Part shown: piece by piece, positions 49,433 through 58,644 of the stretch
Layout of the letters: each line of letters begins with the position of its first letter
Numbering within the stretch: position 1 is the first letter of the stretch
Assembly (NCBI RefSeq): GCF_020400655.1
Contig: NZ_JAINRC010000017.1
Span: 124,001-188,000 of the forward strand
Direction: 5' to 3'
Source of the DNA: Streptomyces spinosus
GTDB taxonomy: Bacteria; Actinomycetota; Actinomycetes; Streptomycetales; Streptomycetaceae
DNA length: 64,000 bases
Made by a program: the position numbers and the translations under genes
Notes under the pieces: model-generated
Databases searched by the model: none
The model's input: the letters and a program-made list of their open reading frames with translations, nothing else
What the model was told of the DNA's origin: nothing

Positions 49433-50280
49433 GTGCCGTCACCGACACCGCGCCCGTCGCGGCCCCGGGCAACCCCGTGGTCAGATCCGTCCGCGACTCA
49501 CTGGTCGTAGCCCGCCGGAACCTGATCCGCATGGGCCGGATCCCCGAGATGCTGATCTTCGGACTGATCCAGCCCATCATGTTCGTGGTGCTGTTCACCT
49601 ACGTGTTCGGCGGCTCGATCCAGGTCGGCTCGTCCAACTCCACGCAGGCCTACCGCGAGTTCCTGATGGCCGGCATCTTCGCCCAGACCGTCACGTTCGC
49701 CACGGCGGGCGCCGGCGCGGGCATCGCCGACGACATGCACAAGGGCCTGATCGACCGGTTCCGCTCCCTGCCCATGGCACGCGGCGCGGTCCTCACCGGG
49801 CGCACCCTCGCCGACCTGGTCCAGACGGCGCTGACCCTGCTCGTCCTCGCGGTCGTCGCCGTGCTGGTCGGCTGGCGCACGCACGAGAACTTCGGCAAGG
49901 TCCTCGCCGGCTTCGCCCTGTTCCTGCTGCTCGGCTACGCGTTCTCCTGGATCGGCGCGCTCATCGGCCTGTCCGTGCGCACCCCGGAGGCGGCGACCTC
50001 GGGCGGTCTGATCTGGCTGTTTCCGCTGACGTTCATCTCGAACGCCTTCGTGGACGCGAACCAGATGCCGGCCTTCCTGCGGCACATAGCGGAGTGGAAC
50101 CCGTTCAGCGCCACCGTCCAGGCCTGCCGCGAGCTGTTCGGCAACCTGCCGCCGGGCTTCCGGACACCCGACGCCTGGCCCATGCAGCACCCGGTCCTGG
50201 CCTCGCTGATCTGGTCGGTCGTGATCATCCTGGTCTTCCGCACCCTCGCCGTGCGCAAGTACCGCTCCGCGACCGCCTGA
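49429..50280 (+). CDS. DrrB-family ABC-2 type permease
   Basis: A 283-residue membrane protein with six predicted helices (MLIFGLIQPIMFVVLFTYVFGG first; LASLIWSVVIILVFRTLAV last), and the ABC-2 motif around LPMARGAVLTGRTLADL. Translationally coupled to the ATPase by ATGA, with AAGGAGG upstream. Probably exports a hydrophobic compound; no biosynthetic genes nearby identify it. Confidence 0.93.
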   Translation: MSAVTDTAPVAAPGNPVVRSVRDSLVVARRNLIRMGRIPEMLIFGLIQPIMFVVLFTYVFGGSIQVGSSNSTQAYREFLMAGIFAQTVTFATAGAGAGIADDMHKGLIDRFRSLPMARGAVLTGRTLADLVQTALTLLVLAVVAVLVGWRTHENFGKVLAGFALFLLLGYAFSWIGALIGLSVRTPEAATSGGLIWLFPLTFISNAFVDANQMPAFLRHIAEWNPFSATVQACRELFGNLPPGFRTPDAWPMQHPVLASLIWSVVIILVFRTLAVRKYRSATA

Positions 50281-50329
50281 CTGCACCGCGGCGGCGGGAC
50301 ACGCCCGCACGACGGCCCGAGCATGACAA

Positions 50330-50361
50330 GGCCCCCGGCACCCCTGAGGGCGCCGGGGGCC
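50330..50361. terminator. Bidirectional hairpin between the exporter operon and greA
   Basis: A 10-bp perfect stem (GGCCCCCGGC / GCCGGGGGCC) with a 12-base interior that can pair further. It lies 49 bases after the permease stop and 20 bases from the convergent greA stop. Confidence 0.75.
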
Positions 50362-50381
50362 GGTAGTCGACCGGGTCTGGA

Positions 50382-50879
50382 TCAGCCCGTGTACGGCTCG
50401 GCCTTCAGGATGCGGACCGAGGCCTTCTTGCCGTTCGGCAGCTCGTACTCCGCGTCCTCGCCGACCTTGTGGCCGATGACGCCCGAGCCCAGCGGGGACT
50501 GCGGCGAGTAGGTCTCGATGTCGGCGCTCGCGTACTCGCGGGAGGCGAGCAGGAACGTCAGGGTGTCGTCCTCGTCACCGTCGAAGGCGATCGTGACGAC
50601 CATGCCGGGCGCGACGGCACCGTCCGCGGCCGGCGGCTCGCCGACCTTGGCGTTCTCGAGGAGCTGGGTCAGCTGGCGCACACGCAGCTCCTGCTTGCCC
50701 TGCTCCTCCTTGGCCGCGTGGTACCCGCCGTTCTCGCGCAGGTCGCCCTCCTCGCGCGCGGCCGCGATCTTGGCGGCGATCTCCGTGCGCGCAGGACCAG
50801 TAAGGTACTCAAGCTCGTCCTTGAGCTTGTTGTACGCCTCCTGGGTCAGCCAGGTGACGTTCTCGCTGGTCTGGGTCAC
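50382..50879 (-). CDS. greA: Transcription elongation factor GreA
   Basis: A 165-residue GreA. The N-terminal coiled coil carries the acidic tip (AAAREEGDLRENGGYHAAKEEQG), and the C-terminal FKBP-like domain includes SPLGSGVIGHKVGE. It enters the RNA polymerase secondary channel and rescues backtracked complexes by transcript cleavage. GTG at 50879 with GAGGAG six bases upstream; the ATG at 50915 lies upstream of that site. Confidence 0.96.
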   Translation of the reverse strand: MTQTSENVTWLTQEAYNKLKDELEYLTGPARTEIAAKIAAAREEGDLRENGGYHAAKEEQGKQELRVRQLTQLLENAKVGEPPAADGAVAPGMVVTIAFDGDEDDTLTFLLASREYASADIETYSPQSPLGSGVIGHKVGEDAEYELPNGKKASVRILKAEPYTG

Positions 50880-51079
50880 AGGGTGCTCCTCGTCGGTACT
50901 GGGAATACAAAGCATCGCCCTACCCAGAAGAATGTTCCCTCTTGGATGGGCGAAACCACGAGCCTAACAATTCAACGCCGGAAGGGGGAGGACATAAGCC
51001 ATCAGAATCACATCAACGCAGGTCAGGGCCTACGCATTCCGGGTGAACCCGGAGCGTGGCCGCGCGTGTCCGCCGGGTG

Positions 51080-51478
51080 TCAGCCGGCGTGACAGCCCAG
51101 CAGCTCGGCCGTCGTCCCCTGCGCCGTCGTACGGAGCGTGACGACCTTGTCGATCCGGGTGGCCGACCCGGAGAAGCGGAAGTCCGCGCGGCCCACCTCG
51201 GCGCCGTCGGCCGACTGCGAGCGCAGGGTGCAGTAGCCCGAGGCGCCGGCGTCCTTGCGGACCTCCAGGTGCACCTTGACGGCGTCGTCGGAGGCCTGGA
51301 AGGTGATGACCTCGGCGCTGATCTCGTTCTGCGCGACGTAGTGGTAGGCGAAGTAGCCGACCAGTGCGAGCAGGACCGCGCCCAGCACCGTGCCGGCGAT
51401 CCTGAGCTTGCGGTCGGCGCGCTGGTCCGAGGAACGGCCGTAGCGGCCCTCGGGCAGCCGCGTGCTCGCGGTACTCAT
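51080..51478 (-). CDS. DUF4307-domain membrane protein
   Basis: A 132-residue protein with a charged N-terminus, one membrane helix (AGTVLGAVLLALVGYFAYHYVA) and an extracellular beta-rich domain with two Cys (SGYCTLRSQ and ELLGCHAG). It matches the actinobacterial DUF4307 family, always found near mca. Divergent from mca. ATG start. Role unknown; a link to envelope thiol chemistry is speculation from context. Confidence 0.85.
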   Translation of the reverse strand: MSTASTRLPEGRYGRSSDQRADRKLRIAGTVLGAVLLALVGYFAYHYVAQNEISAEVITFQASDDAVKVHLEVRKDAGASGYCTLRSQSADGAEVGRADFRFSGSATRIDKVVTLRTTAQGTTAELLGCHAG

Positions 51479-51581
51479 GATCGTCCTCTCCGCGGAATTA
51501 TTCGCCCCCCGATTCGGTCACTATAGAAGCCGCCGATCGCGCCCGGAGCCACGGGGGCGCCGACTTACCGAGGATTGAGTC

Positions 51582-52463
51582 TTGACTGAGCAGCTGCGGC
51601 TGATGGCCGTTCACGCGCACCCCGACGACGAGTCGAGCAAGGGCGCGGCCACCATGGCGAAGTACGTGTCCGAGGGGGTGGACGTGCTGGTGGTGACCTG
51701 CACCGGCGGAGAGCGCGGGTCCATCCTCAATCCGAAGCTCCAGGGCGACACCTACATCGAGGAGCACATCCACGAGGTGCGCCGCAAGGAGATGGACGAG
51801 GCCCGGGAGATCCTCGGCGTCAAGCAGGAGTGGCTCGGCTTCGTCGACTCCGGCCTGCCGGAGGGCGACCCGCTGCCGCCGCTGCCCGAGGGCTGCTTCG
51901 CCCTGGAGGACGTCGACAAGGCGGCCGGTGAGCTGGTGAAGCAGATCCGCTCCTTCCGCCCGCAGGTGATCACCACCTACGACGAGAACGGCGGCTACCC
52001 GCACCCCGACCACATCATGACCCACAAGATCTCCATGGTGGCGTTCGAGGGCGCGGCGGACACCGGGAAGTACCCCGAGGACGAGTTCGGCCCCGCCTAC
52101 CAGCCGCTGAAGCTCTACTACAACCAGGGCTTCAACCGTCCCCGCACCGAGGCCCTGCACCAGGCCATGCTCGACCGCGGCCTGGAGTCGCCGTACGGGG
52201 AGTGGCTCAAGCGGTGGAACGAGACGGAGCGCACCGAGCGCACCCTGACCACCCACATCCCGTGCGCGGACTTCTTCGAGATCCGCGACAAGGCGCTGAT
52301 CGCCCACGCCACGCAGATCGACCCGGACGGCGGCTGGTTCAAGGTGCCGCTGGAGCTCCAGAAGGAAGTCTGGCCGACGGAGGAGTACGAGCTGGCGAAG
52401 TCCCTCGTCGATACTTCCCTCCCCGAGGACGACCTCTTCGCGGGCATCCGGGACAATGCCTGA
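51582..52463 (+). CDS. mca: Mycothiol S-conjugate amidase Mca
   Basis: A 293-residue LmbE-type zinc hydrolase. Zinc residues are in HAHPDDES (11-18); YPHPDHIMTH adds a further His. It cleaves mycothiol S-conjugates to release mercapturic acids and glucosaminyl-inositol, detoxifying electrophiles. TTG start at 51582 with GAGGATTGAG upstream; the protein begins right at homology. The stop overlaps the next small gene. Confidence 0.95.
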   Translation: MTEQLRLMAVHAHPDDESSKGAATMAKYVSEGVDVLVVTCTGGERGSILNPKLQGDTYIEEHIHEVRRKEMDEAREILGVKQEWLGFVDSGLPEGDPLPPLPEGCFALEDVDKAAGELVKQIRSFRPQVITTYDENGGYPHPDHIMTHKISMVAFEGAADTGKYPEDEFGPAYQPLKLYYNQGFNRPRTEALHQAMLDRGLESPYGEWLKRWNETERTERTLTTHIPCADFFEIRDKALIAHATQIDPDGGWFKVPLELQKEVWPTEEYELAKSLVDTSLPEDDLFAGIRDNA

Positions 52464-52707
52464 CATGAGCGCAAGCGTGAGCCTGGCAGTGACGCACCTC
52501 GTCCCCCTCGCCGCCAAGGAGGTGGACGAGAACAAGGTCACCCCCGGCATCCTCGGTTTCATCGTCTTCGCGGTGATGGCCGTGGCCGTGTGGGGACTGA
52601 TGAAGTCGATGAACAAGCACATGCAGAAGGTCGACTTCAAGGAGTCCCCGGACGCCGACGCGGAGGGGGCCCGGGAACAGGCCGGCTCCGCGGCCCAGCA
52701 GCGCTGA
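52456..52707 (+). CDS. Small membrane protein coupled to mca
   Basis: An 83-residue protein (80 from ATG 52465) with one membrane helix (GILGFIVFAVMAVAVWGLM) and a charged Ala/Glu-rich cytoplasmic tail. The start overlaps the mca stop, so it is co-translated. It is conserved at this position in Streptomyces, as I recall, and its function is unknown. Confidence 0.8.
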   Translation: MPDMSASVSLAVTHLVPLAAKEVDENKVTPGILGFIVFAVMAVAVWGLMKSMNKHMQKVDFKESPDADAEGAREQAGSAAQQR

Positions 52708-52723
52708 CCCGCCGGGGTCGGCC

Positions 52724-55700
52724 TTACGCCGGCACCGCCACCCCCATCACCTCCCGGGCGTGGCGGTCCGGAGTCATGCGCAGCCGCCAGGCCTGCCAGC
52801 CGGCCTCCAGCTCGACACCCCGCTCCAGCAGCAGGGCGTACGCCGGGACGTAGTCCGCCAGCTTCTCGTCCCGCAGCGGGTGCGAGGCACGGGCCAGCTG
52901 GGCCAGCTCCTCCTGGGCGACGGCCGTGCCCACCTCCACCCCGCCCGGCGCCGCGTACGGCAGCAGGGTGCAGCGCAGGAAGCGGGCCCAGTCCTCGCCG
53001 CGCCGGTCGCCGTAGGACGTGAACAGGGCGAGCGCCTCGTCGCACAGCGCCAGCGCCTGCTGCGTCCGCGCGTTGCCCGCGTCCACCACCGCCAGCTCCA
53101 GGCAGGTCCAGGCCTCGCCGTGGGCGACGCCGATCCGCTGGAAGTCGGCGCGCGCGTCCACCAGGAGCTGCCGGGCGAAACCGGAGTTGCGCAGCGAGCC
53201 GGTCTGCGCGGCCCGCTGGTCCCGGGTCGCCCGCGCCGAGTGGTGCCGGGCACAGGCCAGGCCGTACACGTCCCGTATCCGGGAGAACATCGTCCGGGAC
53301 CGCTCCAGGTCCCGCACCGCCTGGTCCAGCTCACCGGTCTCCTCCAGCGCCTGCCCCAGGTGGTACAGCGTCCACGCCTCGCCGCGCGCGTCCTCGTTCT
53401 CCCGGTGCCGGGTCACCGCCCGGCGCAGGCTCTCCACGGCCGCGGCGCCGTCACCGGCCACCAGCCGGGCCCGGGCCAGCTGGGTCAGCGCCCACGCCTC
53501 CCCTCGGGCGTCCTGCGTCCTGCCGTACCGCTCCAGGGCCGCCCGCAGCTCCGTCTCCGCGCGCGGCACATCCCCCAGCCGCAGGGCCAGCTGGCCCAGA
53601 TGGAAGTGCGCCCAGGCCTCGCCGTGCACCGAGCCGCCCTCGCGGTGCAGGACCAGGGAGCGGGTGAGCAGGTCCAGGGCCTCCGCCAGCCGGGCCCGGT
53701 CCCGCTGGACGGCCGCCAGCGCGTGCATCGTCCACGCCCGGTCCGTCGCCAGCTCCGGTGCCGCCTGCATGTCCAGTGCCTCGCGGAGCCGGGCCGCCGC
53801 CTCGGTGAGGTTGCCCTGGTGGTGCAGCGTGATCCCCAGCGAGGCCAGCGCGCGGGCCGCCCCCGCCTCGTGCCGGGCCTCCCGGTACAGGTCCACGACC
53901 GAGGTCAGCGTGGTGCGCGCCTTGTCCAGCTCACCGAGCTGCCGGGCCGCGATACCGGTACGCCACTGCACCGAGCGCACCAGCAGTCCCTGGTCCACCG
54001 ACTGCGCCAGCTCGCTGATCTCACCGAGCCGGTACAGGTCGCCGCGCAGCAGGCAGTAGTCGCACAGCGCGCCCAGCAGGTTCAGCACGGCCGCCTGGTC
54101 CACGCCCTCCGCGTGCCGCAGGGCCGCTGTGATGAAGCTGGACTCGTCGTCCAGCCAGCGCAGCGCCTCGTCGAGGGAGGGGAAGCCGTGCGAGCCGAAC
54201 TGGTTCGACCGCGTCGACATGTTCCCGTCGACCAGGCGCAGCACCGAGTCGGCCAGCTCCGCGTAGTTCACGATCAGCCGCTCCTGCGCGGCCGCCCGCT
54301 CGGCCGGGTCCTCCTCGTCCAGCAGCCGGGCATGGGCGAAGGCCCGCACCAGGTCGTGCAGCCGGTAGCGGCTGCCGCGCACATGGTCGATCAGGCCCGC
54401 CCGGGCGAGCGCCACCAGATGCCGGGTGGCCTCGGCCTCGTCGGTGGCGAGCAGGGAGGCCGCCGCCGCCGCGCCCAGCGAGGCCCGGCCCGCCAGGGCG
54501 AGCCTGCGCAGCAGCCGGCGGGTGGGCTCCGGCTGGTCGGTGTAGCGCAGCCACAGCGCCCGTTCCACCGGCTCCACCGGGCCGTACGCCCCCAGGTCCG
54601 CGGCCAGCTGCCCAGGTGAGCGCGGGCCCAGTGCCGAGCCCGCGACCCGCAGCGCCAGCGGCAGCCCGCCGCACAGCTCGCGGACCCGGTCGGCGGAGCC
54701 GGCGTCGTACGGCCCCGACGCGTCCTCGGCCGCCGCGCTCAGCAGTTCCTCGGAGCCCGCCGCGTCCAGCGCCGGGACGGGCAGCTCGTGCACCCAGGCC
54801 GGCAGGTCGGCGGGCAGGTCGAGGGGGGTGCGGGCGGTGACCAGCACCAGGCTGTCGGAGCGCTCCGGCACCAGGGCGCGCACCTGCTCCGGGTCCGAGG
54901 CGTCGTCCAGCACGATCGTCACCGGCAGTCCGGTCAGATGCCGGTGGTACAGCTCGGCCAGCCGCTTGACCTGCTGGTCGGGGGAGGACCGCTCCCGGAA
55001 CAGCAGCTGCTCGCGGGGCGCGCCCAGCCGGTTGAGCAGGTGCAGCAGGGCGTCCCTGGTGGACAGCGGCGCCTCCTCCCGGCTGCCGCCGCGCAGGTCC
55101 ACGACCACCGCGCCCCGGAAGTGGTCCCGCAGCTCGTGCGCCGCGCGCACCGCGAGCGTGGTCCGGCCGGAGCCGGGCTCGCCGTGCAGCACCACCAGCG
55201 TCGGCCGGGTCTCGGTGGCCGCACGCGCCGCCTGCGCCCACTGCCTGATCCGCCCCAGCTCCGCCCGGCGCCCCGCGAACGGGCCGTCGGCCTCCGGGAG
55301 CTGCCCGAAGGACTGCTGGAGCACCGAACGCCTGCGGGCCGCCGCGCTCTTGTCCGCGCCGCGCAGCGCCGGGCCGGTGCCCTTCTTCTTGGCACCGGTG
55401 GAGGCGCTGAGCACCCGCTGCTGGTCGAGGAACGGGCGGATGCCCCGCACCTCCAGCGCCGTCAGCCACTGCAACCGCAGCTGCTCCGGGCCGCCGGGCT
55501 GGCCGGCCGCGCCCGCGCGGTGGTGGGCGGCGGGCAGATGCGCACCGGCCACCTTCACCACCGTCGCCGCGGCGCCCGCCACGCCCGCGGTGGTGCCCGC
55601 GCCGAGGGCCGTGCCGGTGCCGGTACCGAGGGCCAGGTCGGCCACGGCGGCGGCGACGGCGGCGACCGCCGCGACGAGCAGGGCCGTTCCGGCGCCTGCG

Positions 55701-55924
55701 CGGGCGTACCGCCGGCCGAAGGTCAGCCGGCCGGCCTCCGCCTCGTCCAGGGCGCGCGTGTAGGCCTCGTACTCCTCGCCGGCCGCGCCCGCCATCGCGT
55801 CCAGCGCGCCGCGGGCCCGCGACAGCAGCAGCCGGCCGTCGATCCGCCCGCCCGAACGCCGCACCTCCTCCTCCACGGCCCGCACCAGCAGCCGCTCGGC
55901 CTCCGCCCGATGACCGTCCCGCAT
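52724..55924 (-). CDS. STAND-type ATPase with TPR repeats and a hydrophobic N-terminal segment
   Basis: A 1066-residue protein. An N-terminal helical region has a hydrophobic Ala/Val/Gly segment (about 78-120, one or two membrane passes). The NB-ARC-like ATPase (about 210-520) has Walker A GEPGSGRTT at 248-256 and Walker B VTIVLDDASD. At least ten TPR-like repeats fill about 600-1040, several with the H/RGEAW word (HGEAWAHFHLG, RGEAWALTQLA, RGEAWTLYHLG). Unlike AfsR it lacks a SARP DNA-binding domain. A signal-dependent scaffold is inferred; the effector is unknown. ATG start. Confidence 0.88.
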   Translation of the reverse strand: MRDGHRAEAERLLVRAVEEEVRRSGGRIDGRLLLSRARGALDAMAGAAGEEYEAYTRALDEAEAGRLTFGRRYARAGAGTALLVAAVAAVAAAVADLALGTGTGTALGAGTTAGVAGAAATVVKVAGAHLPAAHHRAGAAGQPGGPEQLRLQWLTALEVRGIRPFLDQQRVLSASTGAKKKGTGPALRGADKSAAARRRSVLQQSFGQLPEADGPFAGRRAELGRIRQWAQAARAATETRPTLVVLHGEPGSGRTTLAVRAAHELRDHFRGAVVVDLRGGSREEAPLSTRDALLHLLNRLGAPREQLLFRERSSPDQQVKRLAELYHRHLTGLPVTIVLDDASDPEQVRALVPERSDSLVLVTARTPLDLPADLPAWVHELPVPALDAAGSEELLSAAAEDASGPYDAGSADRVRELCGGLPLALRVAGSALGPRSPGQLAADLGAYGPVEPVERALWLRYTDQPEPTRRLLRRLALAGRASLGAAAAASLLATDEAEATRHLVALARAGLIDHVRGSRYRLHDLVRAFAHARLLDEEDPAERAAAQERLIVNYAELADSVLRLVDGNMSTRSNQFGSHGFPSLDEALRWLDDESSFITAALRHAEGVDQAAVLNLLGALCDYCLLRGDLYRLGEISELAQSVDQGLLVRSVQWRTGIAARQLGELDKARTTLTSVVDLYREARHEAGAARALASLGITLHHQGNLTEAAARLREALDMQAAPELATDRAWTMHALAAVQRDRARLAEALDLLTRSLVLHREGGSVHGEAWAHFHLGQLALRLGDVPRAETELRAALERYGRTQDARGEAWALTQLARARLVAGDGAAAVESLRRAVTRHRENEDARGEAWTLYHLGQALEETGELDQAVRDLERSRTMFSRIRDVYGLACARHHSARATRDQRAAQTGSLRNSGFARQLLVDARADFQRIGVAHGEAWTCLELAVVDAGNARTQQALALCDEALALFTSYGDRRGEDWARFLRCTLLPYAAPGGVEVGTAVAQEELAQLARASHPLRDEKLADYVPAYALLLERGVELEAGWQAWRLRMTPDRHAREVMGVAVPA

Positions 55925-56173
55925 GTCCCGTCCCCCTCCGGCGGCAACTCCGTCGCGTACGAGTGTCCTTCGGGGACGACGGGATGGCGAGGGGGTGGCG
56001 ATCAGCGGGGGTGGTGAGGGTTTCGTGCCGGTTCCCGGGCCGGCCGCTTCCCCCGGTCACGTCCGGGAGCCGCGTCCCACGGCTCCGCCTCGGCGTCCGC
56101 CCGTTCCGCGAAACCGGCGGTTGCCGTCCGGGCCTGACGTCCCGCGCGGGGACGGCTGCGGCAGGATGGGGTC

Positions 56174-58207
56174 ATGCCGAATCGACTGGCCCATGAGACG
56201 TCCCCGTACCTGCTCCAGCACGCGGACAACCCCGTCGACTGGTGGCCGTGGTCCGGCGAGGCCTTCGAGGAGGCCCGCAGGACCGGCAGGCCCGTCCTGC
56301 TGAGCGTCGGGTACAGCAGCTGCCACTGGTGCCACGTGATGGCCCACGAGTCCTTCGAGGACCGGGCCACCGCCGACTACCTCAACGAGCACTTCGTCAG
56401 CGTCAAGGTCGACCGCGAGGAGCGGCCGGACGTGGACGCCGTCTACATGGAGGCCGTCCAGGCGGCCACCGGGCACGGCGGCTGGCCCATGACCGTGTTC
56501 CTCACCCCCGACGCGGAGCCGTTCTACTTCGGCACCTACTTCCCGCCCGCCCCCCGGCACGGCATGCCCTCCTTCCGGCAGGTGCTGGAAGGCGTCCAGC
56601 AGGCCTGGACGACCCGCCGGGAGGAGGTCGCCGACGTCGCCGGGAAGATCGTCCGCGACCTCGCCCAGCGGGAGATGGTCCGGCAGGCCGACACGGCGCC
56701 CGGCGAACAGGAGCTGGCACAGGCCCTGCTCGGGCTCACCCGCGAGTACGACCCCCAGCGCGGCGGATTCGGCGGCGCGCCGAAGTTCCCGCCGTCCATG
56801 GTGCTGGAGTTCCTGCTCCGCCACCACGCCAGGACCGGTGCCGAGGGCGCGCTGCAGATGGCCCGGGACACCTGTGAGCGGATGGCCAGGGGCGGCATCT
56901 ACGACCAGCTCGGCGGCGGGTTCGCCCGGTACTCGGTGGACCGCGACTGGGTCGTGCCGCACTTCGAGAAGATGCTGTACGACAACGCCCTGCTGTGCCG
57001 GGTCTACACCCACCTGTGGCGGGCCACCGGCTCGGACCTCGCCCGGCGGGTCGCGCTGGACACCGCCCAGTTCCTGCTCCGCGAACTGCGCACCCCGGAG
57101 GGCGGATTCGCCTCGGCCCTCGACGCCGACAGCGACGACGGCAGCGGGCGGCACGTCGAGGGCGCGTACTACGTATGGCGGCCCGAGCAGCTGCGCGAGG
57201 TCCTCGGCGACGACGCCGAGCTCGCCGCCCAGTACTTCGGCGTGACCGAGGAGGGCACCTTCGAGCACGGCCAGTCCGTCCTGCAGCTCCCGCAGACGGA
57301 GGGCGTGTTCGAGGCCGAGAGGATCGCCTCCGTCAAGGACCGGCTCCTCGCCGCCCGGGACCGGCGGCCCGCGCCCGGCCGGGACGACAAGGTCGTCGCC
57401 GCCTGGAACGGGCTCGCCATCGCCGCGCTCGCCGAGACCGGCGCCTGCTTCGGCCGGCCGGACCTCACCGAGGCCGCCGTCGCCGCCGCCGACCTGCTGG
57501 TCCGGGTCCACCTGGACGAACACGGCCGGCTCGCCCGCACCAGCAAGGACGGCCGGGTCGGCCCGAACGCGGGCGTGCTGGAGGACTACGCCGACGTCGC
57601 CGAGGGCTTCCTCGCGCTCGCCTCCGTGACCGGCGAGGGGGTCTGGCTCGACTTCGCCGGACTACTGCTCGACCATGTCCTCGCCCGCTTCACCGACGTC
57701 GGGACCGGTGCCCTGTACGACACCGCGTCCGACGCCGAGCAGCTCATCCGCCGGCCCCAGGACCCCACCGACAACGCCGCCCCGTCCGGCTGGACCGCCG
57801 CGGCAGGCGCGCTGCTGAGCTACGCCGCCCACACCGGCTCCGGACCGCACCGGGCCGCCGCCGAGCGGGCGCTGGGGGTGGTGAAGACGCTCGGGCCGCG
57901 CGTGCCCCGGTTCATCGGATGGGGGCTGGCCGTCGCCGAGGCGCTGCTCGACGGGCCGCGCGAGGTGGCGGTCGTCGGGCCGGCCCCGGACGACGAGCGG
58001 ACGGCGGCCCTGCACCGTACGGCGCTGCTGAGCACCGCCCCGGGGGCCGTCGTCGCCTGCGGCACCCCGGACAGCGAGGAGTTCCCGTTGCTCGCCGACC
58101 GCACCCTCGTCGACGGCGCGCCCACCGCGTACGTCTGCCGCGGCTTCGTGTGCGACCTGCCGGTGACGGACCCGGACGCCTTGCGGACGAAGCTGACCAC
58201 TCCCTGA
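56174..58207 (+). CDS. Thioredoxin-like DUF255 protein (YyaL/SSP411 family)
   Basis: A 677-residue protein. The N-terminal DUF255 thioredoxin domain has a CHWCHV redox motif (in SCHWCHVMAHESFED). It is followed by an (alpha/alpha)6 glycoside-hydrolase-like barrel (about 190-600), including GGIYDQLGGGFARYSVD and PHFEKMLYDNALL. Family function is poorly defined (N-acylglucosamine epimerase-like fold). ATG at 56174 follows AGGATGGGG. Divergent from the STAND gene. Confidence 0.92.
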   Translation: MPNRLAHETSPYLLQHADNPVDWWPWSGEAFEEARRTGRPVLLSVGYSSCHWCHVMAHESFEDRATADYLNEHFVSVKVDREERPDVDAVYMEAVQAATGHGGWPMTVFLTPDAEPFYFGTYFPPAPRHGMPSFRQVLEGVQQAWTTRREEVADVAGKIVRDLAQREMVRQADTAPGEQELAQALLGLTREYDPQRGGFGGAPKFPPSMVLEFLLRHHARTGAEGALQMARDTCERMARGGIYDQLGGGFARYSVDRDWVVPHFEKMLYDNALLCRVYTHLWRATGSDLARRVALDTAQFLLRELRTPEGGFASALDADSDDGSGRHVEGAYYVWRPEQLREVLGDDAELAAQYFGVTEEGTFEHGQSVLQLPQTEGVFEAERIASVKDRLLAARDRRPAPGRDDKVVAAWNGLAIAALAETGACFGRPDLTEAAVAAADLLVRVHLDEHGRLARTSKDGRVGPNAGVLEDYADVAEGFLALASVTGEGVWLDFAGLLLDHVLARFTDVGTGALYDTASDAEQLIRRPQDPTDNAAPSGWTAAAGALLSYAAHTGSGPHRAAAERALGVVKTLGPRVPRFIGWGLAVAEALLDGPREVAVVGPAPDDERTAALHRTALLSTAPGAVVACGTPDSEEFPLLADRTLVDGAPTAYVCRGFVCDLPVTDPDALRTKLTTP

Positions 58208-58266
58208 GAGCGGCGGCCGCCACCTGGACCGCGACGAGGACGGCACCGCCCGCGGGGAGGGAGGTG

Positions 58267-58596
58267 TCAGGCGTAGCTGAGGATCAGCGCCGCCAGCAGC
58301 AACTGGGCGCCCCACTGGACGAGCAGGGCGCCGGCCCTGGCGCCCGTCCACCGGGCCCGGGGCCACACCAGCATGGCCAGACCGGCCACGAGCGAGGCCC
58401 AGAAACTGCCGTACAGCAGCCAGCCGGGCACCGCGGCGCACTCCTCGCCGTAGGTGAGGCACCTGCTGGCCCGTTCGCTGGTGAAGGTCAGGAGCGTGGA
58501 GAAGAGCACGGTCGGCAGGAGCAGCCCGAGCCCCCACCCCGCTGCCACGCGGAAGCCGTCCCGCACGCGGACGCCGGTCATCTGTGCCGTGTTCAT
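58267..58596 (-). CDS. Small membrane protein with three helices
   Basis: A 109-residue protein with three hydrophobic helices (GLGLLLPTVLFSTLLTF, LLYGSFWASLVAGLAMLVW, GALLVQWGAQLLLAALIL) and two Cys outside (CLTYGEECAAV) that could pair. ATG at 58596 after a G-run; a TTG at 58608 is possible. Function unknown. Confidence 0.75.
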   Translation of the reverse strand: MNTAQMTGVRVRDGFRVAAGWGLGLLLPTVLFSTLLTFTSERASRCLTYGEECAAVPGWLLYGSFWASLVAGLAMLVWPRARWTGARAGALLVQWGAQLLLAALILSYA

Positions 58597-58644
58597 GCCC
58601 CCAGCCAACCCCGCCGGCCGGTCACCGCGGATCTGGTGGCGTAC

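Noticed and set aside
54021..56060. Minus-strand frame of 679 codons over the STAND gene
   Set aside because: Another frame of the same region; the 1066-codon frame carries the Walker and TPR motifs.
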